The translations under genes were made by a program, and so were the position numbers. 64,000 nt of DNA from Cryptomeria japonica (taxonomy: Eukaryota > Streptophyta > Pinopsida > Cupressales > Cupressaceae). The DNA lies in assembly GCF_030272615.1 (NCBI RefSeq), contig NC_081408.1:337186793-337250792 (forward strand), in the 5' to 3' direction. Under the pieces are notes generated by a model that made no database searches, was not told the DNA's origin, and was given only the letters and a program-made list of their open reading frames with translations. Below, piece after piece: positions 47,222-58,221 of the stretch; position 1 is the first letter of the stretch, and every line of letters starts with the position of its first letter.

Positions 47222-48846
47222 TGATAACTCAATGACGAACGAACAGTACCAAACTAGTACTGAGAGGGGGGGGGGGGGTGAATCAGTACAAACACAAATA
47301 CAGTCCATAACTGGTTTGACAACAAATACTCCAAATGACTGGCAAACAAGGATACCGATTGAAAAAGAGTGTAACCAATAAGAGCCAGAACAACTAAAAC
47401 AATCATAAACCGGTCACTCACTAAGTTTTCCTCTTAGCTCAATACTATAGTACCATTACACCCTCATGCATGAACAGGTAAACTATCATCATATCTTCAT
47501 AGTAGTTAGTTCAATATGTTTTATAGACAGGCATAAAACACAGAACCATCATATGCTCAATAGGTAATAACAAAGCATCACAAGATAAAAGCATCACACA
47601 TGACACACATATTTTTCACGTGGAAACCCAACTGGGAAAAACCACGATGGGGATGAATACCCACAAGCTACTTTTGAACTCTTTAGAAGTTCACTCTGTT
47701 AGGAGCCTTGTCCAGTTAAAGACATTACAATAGGTTCTGCTAGGAACCGATCCTGTTAGGGATCACTCAGTTAAGGGATGGCTACAATACCCGGTTAGGG
47801 TTACCTTGTTAGAGGATTTCAAGAACTCAATAGCTAAAGGATCTCCAGAGCTCTATAGCTTCCCAGAACTCATTAACTTCGAGTTACCCTGTTAGGGGAT
47901 TTCAATCAAGCCAGTTAAAGCTACCCTGTTAGGGGATTTGTATCAAGCCAGTTAAGGCTACCCTGTTAAGGGATTTCACAACTGTTGAATTGGTTAAAGA
48001 TCAACAGGAATTACAATGATCTGGTAACAACACTCAATGCTAATGCAGATCCGTTTTGGCTCCTCTTCACCTTTTGCACATTCACTTTCCAGGTATCTCT
48101 TCTCTCCTTTGGTCTAGAAAGAATCACGTATCACTTCCCTTGGATACACACACACAACTTTTGCCAACAACCTTAGAAAGAAACACAACATCGACCTTAT
48201 AGGAAATAGATAGGTCGGTAGCAAAAACCCTAAACCCTAAACCTGTTAGGTTAAGCAATTTAAACGGTTCAATCCTAACCGTTGAATCATACTGCATTAA
48301 ATGCAACAATCTTGAATCGATCTCAAGACATTCTCCATTGTCCATTATCCACCAATTTCATGGCGGTTGATAACCCATCACGCGTTATCACCATTTGAAA
48401 AAACTTCACACATTCCCGAGGTTGATAGGAATAGTCTTCTTCATGCAAGATCCTTCACGTGCACAGAGCTTACGTGGCAAAACAATCTGTTCTCCATTAT
48501 ACTGCTAACTCATCACACAAAGATCACCGATTGAGTCACACAGGCTTGAGGTACTCCAACCAGAAATCTTGAAGTGGAAACTACCTACCAACCGGTAGTC
48601 ATACAATGCTTCCATGTGCCGATTCCCATAACTGTATGCCGGTTCATCTTGAACAAATGTACCGCTTCACTTTGGCATATATACTGGTTCACACATATGT
48701 CGGTTCTCTCTTCTCACATATCACATATGCCGATTCACTTCATATCACACACACATATGTTGGTTCTCTCTTCTCACATATCACATATTGACATCAATGA
48801 CAACATACAATATCATTATGTCCTTATACCGGTTCACATAATGCCA
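47222..48846 (-). repeat. 3' LTR of Cop-2
   Basis: Contains the ACTGAGAGGGG box with a long G-run (47260), the CGTGG...CCACG hairpin at 47619-47646, a run of CCTGTTAGGGGATTT repeats (47690-47975) and CATCAATGACAACAT near the inner end. Confidence 0.9.
47619..47646. other. conserved inverted repeat in Cop-2 3' LTR
   Basis: Arms CGTGG and CCACG, inner arms CCCA and TGGG, separated by A-rich bases. Identical in the other LTR at 53620-53647, and variants sit in every copia-type LTR in the window. Confidence 0.7.
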
Positions 48847-48862
48847 ATAATCTCCCCCTTGG
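48847..48862 (-). promoter_or_regulatory. polypurine tract of Cop-2
   Basis: Minus strand CCAAGGGGGAGATTAT beside LTR start TGGCATTATG. A second AAAGGGGGAGAA lies at about 48947-48958. Confidence 0.8.
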
Positions 48863-49095
48863 GCATTGATGGCAATATACAAAGATATCTCTCCGCTTCA
48901 TAGCTTCTCCCAAATTTTTCTGCAGATATCTTTTCCACTTCACTCCTTCTCCCCCTTTGACAACAATGCCAAAGTGGAGGCACAAGCATCCCTGTTCCAT
49001 TATGTTGCTCCCCCTGAGGAGTAGCATCCTTCAACACATCAATCCTGAAGAAAGATTTGACTATGCAATACATGACTGATGTGGAGAATATATCT

Positions 49096-49640
49096 TTAGT
49101 TCACCTCTTGAAGGGGCAATACCCCCAATTCACCTCTTAAATGCACAAATGTAGTCTTTGGGAGAGGCTTGGTGAATATGTCTGCAAACTGCTCCTTACT
49201 TGAAACATGTTCCAGTGCAATCTCTTTATTCTGAACCTTTTCCCTCAAGAAATGATACTTAAGCTCAAAATGCTTGGTTCTAGAATGTAAAACCAGATTC
49301 TTTGAGATATTGATAGCACTTGTGTTATCATAGAATATACTTACCGGTTCAGATACAGGGATTTTGAAGCCTTCTAGTACATGCTTCATCCAAATTGTAT
49401 GAGTGTGGTCCATGAAAGCTGCTACATACTCCACTTTTGTTGTAGATTGAGAGATACAACTCTACTTTTTACTCATCCATGAGACCAGTCTACCACCGAG
49501 AAAGAATGCACTATCGGTTGTGCTTTTATGGTCATCCACATTACCTGCCCAATCAACATCTGTGAACACTTTCAGATTGAAATCATTGTTGTATGGGTAC
49601 CACAATCCATAGTCAATTGTTCCCTTCAGATACCTAAGAA
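49096..49640 (-). pseudogene. Cop-2 RNase H
   Basis: V-F-T-D-V-D-W-A-G-N gives the first aspartate, K-V-E-Y-V-A the glutamate, and I-F-Y-D-N-T-S-A-I the next aspartate. T-K-H-F-E-L-K-Y-H-F and A-D-I-F-T-K-P-L-P are the usual copia C-terminal motifs. Same frame as the preceding RT piece with one in-frame stop near 49460, after 'WMSKK'. Catalytic residues are intact. Confidence 0.85.
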
Positions 49641-50590
49641 TCTGCTTGACTGCAACTAAGTGGGATTCTCTTGGACTTTTCTGGAACCTTGCAGTAATGC
49701 CAACTGCATGTGCAATATCCGGTCTGCTATGCACTACATAATGCAACTTACCAATCATTGATCGGTATTCCTTCTCATCAACCAGTGCGGAATCATCCTC
49801 TTTTGTCAATTTGCAACCGGTCACCATCGGTGTACCAACCGGTTTGCTATCTTCCATGCCAAAGGTCTTCAACACCTTTTTGACATATTTGGACTGAGTG
49901 ATAAAGATTCCATCTTTCATCTGCTGGATCTGAAGTCCAATGAAGAACTTAATCTCCCCTATGAGTGACATCTCAAACTCTTTCTTCATCTCATCAACAA
50001 ACTCATGACTCATCTTGTCATCTCCACCAAAGATAATGTCACCAACAAAAACCTCACAGATCAGGGTCTGATCTCCTTCAGACTTCAGTAGATATTGCTA
50101 TCTTCACTTGTTCTTTCAAATCCAATCTTCACAAGATGGGAATGTAGGTGCTCATACCATGCCCTAGGTGCTTGCTTTAGACCATATAAGGCTTTATGTA
50201 GCCTACATACCATGTCACTGTCTTCAGATAGGGAAAACCCATTTGGTTGCTCAATATACACCTCCTCTTCAAGTATACCATTTAGGAATGCAGATTTTAC
50301 ATCCATTTGATATACCTTGAATCCTTTAAAAGATGCATATGCAAGAAGCATACGAACTCCTTCCAATCTGGCTACAGGAGCAAACGTTTCTCCATAATCT
50401 TCTCCTTCTTCTTGAGCATCACACCAATCTATCTTTATTCCTAATCACTGTGCCATCCTCATTCAGCTTGTTTCTGAACACCCATATGGTGCCAATGACA
50501 TTTTTATGCTTTGGTCTAGGTACCAAGGACTATGTACCATTTTTCTGTATCTGGTCAAGTTCCCCTTCCATTGCCTTGATCTAGTCTTCA
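49641..50590 (-). pseudogene. Cop-2 reverse transcriptase
   Basis: The open piece 50085-50366 has K-V-Y-Q-M-D-V-K-S-A-F-L-N-G, E-E-V-Y-I-E-Q-P, and L-H-K-A-L-Y-G-L-K-Q-A-P-R-A-W-Y, all copia RT hallmarks. After a frameshift near 50080 the active site, normally Y-V-D-D, reads F-V-G-D (50030-50056): the first catalytic aspartate is glycine, so RT is inactive even without the shifts. The remaining part (KYVKKVLKTFGM, GTPM, Y-R-S-M-I-G-K-L-H-Y, S-R-P-D-I-A-H-A-V) is open to 49462. Confidence 0.85.
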
Positions 50591-51770
50591 TCTTTATGAG
50601 CCTCTTTGAATGATTTAAGCTCAAGTTCAGAGATCATACATGAGTTTTCTCTGATCTTTCTTCTTGTAAGGATTCCTGCATCCTTATCTCCTATGATCTG
50701 CTTGGGATCATGATTTATCTTGACATACCGAGGAATGCTCTTGACTGGTTCTTCTTGCTTTTCCTCTTCATCCTCATCTTCATCAGTATAAACATTCACC
50801 GATTCAGGAATAATGTTACTGGTACTTGGTTGACTGACAACCAGTTCCCAGAAGGTTGCAACCGATTCATTTATAGCTTGCTCACTACCGGTTTCCTCAA
50901 TTTTCTTAGAGGATTCATCAACTCTTACATTGATATTTTCCATAATTCTCTGAGTCATATTGTTGTAACACTTGAGAGCTTTACTCTTGGTGGAATATCC
51001 TAGGAATATTCCCTTATCACATTTAGCTTCAAATTTGCCCTGATGTTCACTCCTCTTGATGTAACATTTTCTACCAAATACCCTAAAGTAGCTCACCACA
51101 GGTGTCTTACCGGTCCAATACTCATAAGGAGTTTTGTCCTTGCCTTTCTTGATGAGTACCCAGTTCATAGTGTAGACTGTAGTGCTCACCGCTTCTCTCC
51201 AAAAGGTGTGAGCTACTTTTCCTTGAATCAACATGGTTCTAGCTGCTTCAACCATAGTCCGGTTATTCCTCTCTACTAGGCCATTCTGCTATGGAGTCCG
51301 GGGGGCAGGCAGTTGCCTTTTGATGCCAAATTCTTCACAATACTTGTTGAATTCACCAGAAGTGAATTCCCCTCCTTGATCAGTTCTGAGACACTTGATC
51401 CTTTTACCGCTTTCCTTCTCCACTAATGCTCTAAAAGCTTTGAACTTCATAAAGGCTTCAGACTTGTCTTTCAAGAATGTGACCCACATTATTCTTGAGC
51501 AGTCATCAGTGAGAATCATGAAGTACCTATCACCCTGCACACTTCTAGTTTTCATAAGACCACACAAATCAGTATGCACAAGATCAAGCAAGTTGTCAGC
51601 AGTGAAAGATTTACCTTTAAAGGTTGAGGAAGACATTTTCCCCGATTGACACTCTCTGCACAAGGTATTATCCAGTTTTCTTAGCACCGGCAACCCTCTA
51701 ACTGCCTTGATCTTACTAGCCTTCACAATGTTATCAAAGTTTACATGGCAGAGTCTCCTATGCCATATCC
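50581..51770 (-). pseudogene. Cop-2 integrase
   Basis: Starts with the pre-integrase zinc motif H-R-R-L-C-H ... C-R-E-C. The catalytic core has V-H-T-D-L-C-G, L-R-T-D-Q-G-G-E-F and, after a TAG at 51286-51288, Q-N-G-L-V-E-R: all three acidic residues are kept. The stop replaces the first of two glutamines in the family motif T-P-Q-Q-N-G. The C-terminal part (51255-50581) has G-R-K-C-Y-I-K and K-G-I-F-L-G-Y-S, then an acidic linker towards RT. Confidence 0.85.
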
Positions 51771-52150
51771 AACTATCATCAAGCTTAGCCATAAGACATG
51801 TACTTATTTTTGCATTCAGATGAAATAGATTACCTTTGGTCTGCATGCCGATGGCCACCAATTCACTATCTTTTCCTTTGATTCTGCAAACTCCATTCTT
51901 GAATTCCAGAGTGAGGCCACTGTCATTTAGCTGGGCAACACTCAGAAGGTTGTGTCTGAGACCATCAACCCAGTACATGTTGTCAGCACTGCTCTTTCCA
52001 TTCAGAGAGATGGACCCTCTGCCTTTGACCATGCATGGTGCATCATTGCTAAAGTGAACCACACCACCATCATACTCTTCCAAGGATAGGAACTTTCTCC
52101 GGTCACTTGTCATATGGTGAGAACAACCACTGTCAATGATCCACTCATTG
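51771..52150 (-). CDS. Cop-2 protease domain
   Basis: Within the 481-codon open frame 51289-52734, residues about 198-310: W-I-I-D-S-G-C-S-H-H-M-T is the aspartic protease site (Asp at residue 201), with H-N-L-L-S-V-A-Q-L marking the end. It is intact and would cleave the polyprotein. Confidence 0.85.
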
Positions 52151-53151
52151 GAATTATCAAACCAGGAGACAAGAGCCTTCTTATCTACCACATCTTCCTT
52201 TACAGCAACAAACACAATGTCTTCATTCTCTTCATCTTCTGATTCCTCATCTGTGACACCTTCATCAACTGCCACAAAACAATTTCTCTGGTTTCCTCCT
52301 TTGAATTTCTTGAACCTTTCTAGTTTGTCCTTGTTATTGCTATTAGGACAATTTATAGCAATATGTCCTATCCGGTTACAAGAAAAGCATTTCAAAGGTA
52401 GCTTACCTTTGTATTTACCGGTTCCTTTAGGAAGCTTCCTGGCAAGGATAGCTTCAAATGCGATCAGAATCTCCTCATCATTCATTTCTCTACTCTGACT
52501 AGGTTCCCCACTAGTGCTAGCCTCTTTTCCTTTTCTGGATGGTGTAGCAGAGGCCTTAAATGTTGATTCAATCTTTTGAACACTGCCATCAAAACTATTC
52601 AGCTCATAGGTTGTCAACTTGGCTATGATGGAGTCCAAGGACACCTTAGACTTGTCTACTGATCTCAGCTCTTGAATAGCAGCAACCCTAATTGCATAGA
52701 CCGGCAACAAGGATCTCAGGACTTTGCTTACCATGGTGGAATCTTCTATTTTCCCACCTGCACTCTTGATTTCTCCAGCAACTATTTTGATCCTTATTCC
52801 ATACTGCTAAATGGTCTCACCTTCAACCATCCGCATGTCTTCGAACTTCCCTCTCAGGCTTTCTTCCTTAGCCTATTTTGCATGTTCATCACCACCATAG
52901 ATATTTTCAAGAGCATCCCATACCTCTTTGGGATTTACCTTGTCCTGAACGTCAATAAACTCAATGTCAGATAGACTACTAATGAGGGCTTCCATGACTT
53001 GCCCATTTTCTTGTATCTCTCTCTTTTGGTCATCGGTGAGAGTACCAGTAGGGACAACATAGACATTCTCAACATAACTCCAATGTTGAGCACCCATGCT
53101 TCTGATGAATATCTTCATCCTATCTTTCCATATACCTTCCCTCTTCATCAT
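52151..53151 (-). pseudogene. Cop-2 Gag (UBN2-type with zinc knuckle)
   Basis: The first open piece, 52873-53151, has the UBN2-like region (W.YV.NVYVVPTG, A-L-I-S-S-L-S-D-I-E-F, K-E-V-W-D-A-L-E-N-I-Y-G). Two stops (about 52872 and 52805) follow in the same frame, then the 481-codon frame starting at 52734 holds the end of Gag and the zinc knuckle C-F-S-C-N-R-I-G-H-I-A-I-N-C at residues 116-129. An acidic stretch (DEESEDEENED) leads to protease. The start probably lies near 53151 or slightly upstream. It packages the RNA. Confidence 0.8.
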
Positions 53152-53205
53152 TTGACTGGGATCTTTACCTCAAGTGATTAAGCTTACGACACAGAGGACT
53201 TAGAG

Positions 53206-53220
53206 TGCTCTGATACCAAT
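53206..53220 (-). promoter_or_regulatory. primer-binding site of Cop-2
   Basis: Minus strand ATTGGTATCAGAGCA, the initiator-Met tRNA match, directly at the LTR border. Confidence 0.85.
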
Positions 53221-54862
53221 TGATAACTCAATGATGAACGAATAGTAGCAAACTGGTACTGAGAGGGGGGGGGGGGGGATGAACCAGTACAAAGACAAAT
53301 ACAATCCAAAACCGGTTTGACAACAAATACTCCAAATGACTGGCAAACAAGGATACCGGTTGAAACAGAGTGTAACCGGTAAGAGCCAGAACAACTAAAA
53401 CAATCATAAACCGGTCACTCACTAAGTTTTCCTCTTAGCTCAATACTATAGTACCATTACACCCTCATGCATGAACATGTAAACTATCATCAGATCTTCA
53501 TAGCAGTTAGTTCAATATGTTTTATAGACAGGCATAAAACACAGAACCATCATATGCTCAACAGGTAATAACAAAGCATCATAAGATAAAAGCATCACAC
53601 ATGACACACATATTTTTCACGTGGAAACCCAACTGGGAAAAACCACGATGGGGATGAATACCCACAAGCTACTTTTGAACTCTTTAGAAGTTCGCTCTGT
53701 TGGGAGCCTTGTCCGGTTAAAGACATTACAATAGGTTCTGCTAGGAATCGATCCTGTTAGGGATCACCCAGTTAAGGGATGGCTACAATACCCAGTTAAG
53801 GGTTAAACCCAGTTAGGGTTACCTTGTTAGAGGATTTCAAGAACTCAATAGCTAAAGGATCTCCAAAGCTCTATAGCTTCCCAGAACTCATTAACTTCGA
53901 GTTACCCTGTTAGGGGATTTCAATCAAGCCAGTTAAAGCTACCCTGTTAGGGGATTTGTATCAAGTCGGTTAAGGCTACCCTGTTAAGGGATTTCACAAT
54001 TGTTAAAGTGGTTAAAGATCATCAGGAATTACAGTGATCTGGTAACAACACTCAATGCTAATGCAGATCTGTTTTGGCTCCTCTTCACCTTTTGCACATT
54101 CACTTTGCAGGTATCTCTTCTCTCCTTTGGTCGAAAGAATCATGTATCACTTCCCTTGGATACACACACACAACTTTTGCCAACAACCTTAGAAAGAACC
54201 ACAACATTGACCTTATAGGAAACAGATAGGTCAGTAGGAAAAACCCTAAACCCTAAACCTGTTAGGTTAAGCAATTTAAACAGTTCAATCCTGGCCATTG
54301 AATCATACTACATTAAATGCAACAATCTTGAATCGATCTCAAGACATTCTCCATCGTCCATTATCCACTGATTTCATGGCGGTTGATAACACATCACGCG
54401 TTATCACCATTTGACAAAACTTCGCACATTCCCGAGGTAGATAGGAATAGTTTTCTTCATGCAAGATCCTTCACGTGCACAGAGCTTATGTGGCAACATG
54501 ATCTATTCTCCATTTTACTGCTAACTCATCACACAAAGATCACCGATTGAGTCACACAGGCTTGAGGTACTCCAACCAGAAATCCTGAAGTGGAAACTAC
54601 CTACCAACCGGTAGTCATACAGTGCTTCCATGTGCCAGTTCCCATAATTGCATGCCGGTTCATCTTGAACAAATGTATCGCTTCACTTTGGCATATATAC
54701 CGGTTCACACATATGCCGGTTCTCTCTTCTCACATATCACATATGCCGGTTCACTTCATATCACACACACATATGTCGGTTCTCTCTTCTCACATATCAC
54801 AAATTGACATCAATGACAACATACAATATCATTATGTCCTTATACCAGTTCACATAATGCCA
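53221..54862 (-). repeat. 5' LTR of Cop-2
   Basis: TGATAACTC to AATGCCA. Near-identical to 47222-48846 apart from small indels (for example extra repeat text near 53795) and scattered substitutions. Hairpin at 53620-53647. Confidence 0.9.
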
Positions 54863-56634
54863 TCAAATCAACCTAAGAAAACATGAGGCACATATAACAC
54901 AAGTACTTATCAATCATCAAAGAGAATTCCATCATCACAATAATCTAGGAATGTCATTGCCTCAAGTAAACATGATTTCAAATATAGTATAATATGTCTA
55001 ATATCCATAGTAAAGAATCTAAATCATAAAACAAATCCATAAGCATCTAATCAAAACATCACAAAATAGCCTAAGCTATGTTGATTATAGTCTAATGATG
55101 CATAAAAATAAATGATGAATAAGGGGGGGGGCGCACTAAAATGACACTATTGTCACCTACAATAGCGCTTTTTCTGCATAAAGTGGTGCTTTTGTTCAAT
55201 CTTTTAGCGTTTTTGCAACAAAATTTGAAAAACTCAGAAACGAAACCCAGAATGACTCAAACTTGCCCAGATTTGGACATAAACCTCACAATGGCATAAA
55301 ATCAACCCAAACAGTTCATAAAACCATAATAAAATCAAAACAAAGCTCTAATAAGGCCAACAAGGTCAAACTCCATGAATTTGACAACATTCCAAGGCAA
55401 TACATTGCACATATTTAGACATAGGCACAACCATTCCTTAATTTACTTAACCAAAAGGACAAACAACACAAGATGGTCTTGGAACAAGGTATGCAATGAA
55501 AAATAAATCCTTACACAAAACTAAATCAATACCACAATGAAAGGAAATACATATTTGTAAAGAACAATGCAGAATATATACTCCCGACAATACTTCATTT
55601 CTAGATTTTACACATATATTCTTATACATATAAATCAATTTCCAAAACCAAAATTGTAGTCTTGAAACACTAAAATTTCTCTTACAATCAATCTTTCAAC
55701 ATACACGATGAACACAATCTTTTCAAATTAAAATGCAGAAGAGGGTTGAAGCTCCAAAACTTGGAAAAATCAAAGTAAAGACAGAAATTCAAAGTAGAGT
55801 AAGTCCAACTGGCAATTCCAACCAAGCAAACTTCAAATCCAATCACGAAATATTCAATAATCCAGCTTCAACCAAATTCAAAACTCCAAATGCAAACAAT
55901 TTTTTTTTTTTTGGAAGGTAACCCAACAACATTCTCAGAAAACTAAATAAATAGAAAATTGAATTCAACTATAGAAAAATCTCCACCAATCAAAATGTTC
56001 TAATAAACTATATTACTTACCTATTGTTACAAGGTAAATAATATAAAATAATATTATCTACTTACCCCACAAAATTATCCAATAGAATAATAGGGTAGGT
56101 AAACTCTATAATATTTATTTACTCAATTAGTAACAAGAGGATATATTAATAATATAATATCCGCTAATAAATAATACATCAAAGTCCAATAAAATAAATC
56201 AAGGGTGGTATAAATAAATGCTCTAATGAAATATAAACTATAAATAATATAAATAAATAAACAAACAATTAAATAATAATATCCTCACTATCACAACTCC
56301 CAAGAGGGCCAATCATAACAAGGGGTAGATAAATAAATAATAACAAACAAATAAACCAAAAATCAATAATTAAATAACTAATAGATAAATAAATAAATGA
56401 ATGTACGGACATACATAAATACTTTAACAGTAATTAAACAATCAATAAATAAATAATCAAGTTCAATTAAATAAATCAAAACCAATATAAATAACTGCCA
56501 TAAATAAATATAAAATCATAGCCAACATTAGAAACAACAATTAAACAATAAATAGTAAATAAATAAATAATCAACTAAACAATAAATCACTAAACCAATT
56601 AAATAAATATCAAGGCACCAATAAATCAATAAAG
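54863..56634 (-). repeat. LTR-X copy 2, first visible part
   Basis: Non-coding. From about 55910 it matches LTR-X copy 1 at 46205. Near 55120 is a G-run followed by short repeats ('gcgctttttctgc', 'agtggtgctttt'), the place where other long LTRs here have repeat arrays. 56090-56634 is low-complexity AT DNA full of 'taaataaat'. Confidence 0.5.
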
Positions 56635-56689
56635 TATTAATCAAATAAATTAAGCTCAATAATTGTGTTTCTCAGATGATCATCTAGAC

Positions 56690-57139
56690 ATGTAAGGAGA
56701 AGTTACGTGTTAAAGTTGTTGACTACTGGAGAGATCAAAAGTGGGTGGACCTCAGCTCTATTGATCCCAACTTAAAGCAGGTAAACTTAGTGATCAACCA
56801 AGCAATTTTAAATCCTAGAAGGGAGGACCACATGGTGTGGAGCCGTACCTCTTCAGGAATTTATTCTATGTCGTCTGCTATCCTTATATTGGCTCAACCT
56901 CAAGACCCTAGCCCCTACTGGGCTAAGGCCTGGCATCTAGGTTTGACTCCTAAAATTAATATTTTTTAATGGATTCTTTTGAAAAATAAGATACTAACCA
57001 TAGATAACTTGAGAAAGAGGGGTTTCTGCATCCCCAACAGATGTTATCTTTGTCTCAATGATGAGGAATCCACAAACCACATTTTTATACACTGTCCTTA
57101 TGTCCAACCTATCTGGGATATTTTTTTCAACATTGGGGT
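56690..57139 (+). pseudogene. LINE ORF2 C-terminal part with zf-RVT zinc finger
   Basis: Open from about 56700 with one TAA near 56967: REDHMVWSRTSSGIYS and YWAKAWHLGLTPKINIF, then RKRGFCIPNRCYLC...STNHIFIHCPY at about 57020-57110. This is the zf-RVT finger (C-x2-C ... H-x4-HC-like) that follows RT in plant LINEs. A frameshift after 57139 leads to RNase H. Confidence 0.75.
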
Positions 57140-57977
57140 TTGAATTGGGTGTTCCCAGAGGAGATTCAAGACTATTTCAGGAGTTGGTACTGCATTACAA
57201 ACAATCCGATCATAAAAAAATTATGGAATTTTTCCTTTCCACATATCCTTTGGGGTATCTGGAAAGAGAAGAATAACAAAATCTTCAGGAATGATATTAA
57301 CCCCTCTGAGGTGGTTTGGGCCAAGATTAAACATAATTTTGTTGAGAATGTGATGGCTAGGGGAGAGCATTACTGCAATAGTAAGGAGGACTTTGATGTT
57401 CTCAAGAGCTGGAACATCCCAGCCTACATGGACACCAACACCAACCAAATCAAAAGAAGTATATGCAGCTGGTATTTTCCCCCTAATGATTGGTTTGAGG
57501 CTAACTTTAATGGGGCTGCTAAAGGGAACCCAGGGCCAACTGGCTGTGGTGGAGTTATCCGGAATGGTGTTGGCTTTTGTATTGGGGCCGGTGGCCTTTC
57601 CCTTGGGGATTCAGGCTAATCATCTAGTTGAAGCTATGGGTGCCCTCCAAGCAATCAAATTAGCACATATTCTGGGTGCCAAATTGTTATGGCTGGAAGG
57701 GGATTCTAAAAACATTATCAATTTCCTCCTTGGTAAACACCAACCCTCGTGGACGATTAAAAATATCATTGAATCGATTGGGTAGATGCTTGAGGGGTTT
57801 GATCAGTGCTACATTTCTCATGATTACAGAGAGGCCAACATGAGTGCTGACTGGGCCGCCAGTGAGGAAGTATGGAGCGGGCAAATCAAGATCTGGAATA
57901 GTGAGGGGGAGCTCCCTCGAGTGGCACGTGACATCTTAATTTATGAAAGATATCATAGTAAGCAAGATCAGATTTGA
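57140..57977 (+). pseudogene. LINE RNase H domain
   Basis: An open piece in one frame (57140-57619) ends with F-E-A-N-F-N-G-A-A-K-G-N-P-G-P-T-G-C-G-G-V-I-R, the first RNase H strand, in which the usual aspartate (F-D-G) is asparagine. After a frameshift near 57600 come N-H-L-V-E-A-M-G-A-L-Q-A-I (Glu), W-L-E-G-D-S-K-N-I (Asp) and R-E-A-N-M-S-A-D-W-A-A (Asp). C-terminal RNase H is common in plant LINEs. Inactive. Confidence 0.8.
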
Positions 57978-58221
57978 AATCATTTCTCGAGATAATAGGG
58001 GAGGTCATGGCAGCAGGAATTGGTTTTGTATGCAACCGAGAAGGAGGTACATTAATATTTGTCAAATCACTTCGCATACTTTGTGGGTGCTTTTTTCCTC
58101 GTCGAGCGGAATCATTAAAAATATCCATTGGCTTCTAGTGGTTTCTCCCTTGCTAATTAGAAAGTCCATAGCAAAGAGTGGCATTTGCAAGAAATCACAG
58201 TTGACAAATATTGATAACAAT

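Larger units (their letters stand above)
47222..54862 (-). mobile_element. Cop-2: full-length but inactive Ty1/copia element
   Basis: LTRs of 1,625 and 1,642 bases (TGATAACTC to AATGCCA) flank PBS, Gag, protease, integrase, RT and RNase H in copia order, all on the minus strand. Gag to integrase share one frame with a few TAG stops; two frameshifts lie around RT. Expected five-base duplications are not seen: ATAAT on the left and TCAAA on the right. The flanking LTR-X DNA is not collinear on the two sides, so the element or its surroundings were rearranged. Confidence 0.9.

Noticed and set aside
48225-48245. Telomere-like AAACCCT repeats (also near 54240)
   Set aside because: Only two units, at the same place in both Cop-2 LTRs, so they are part of the LTR sequence.
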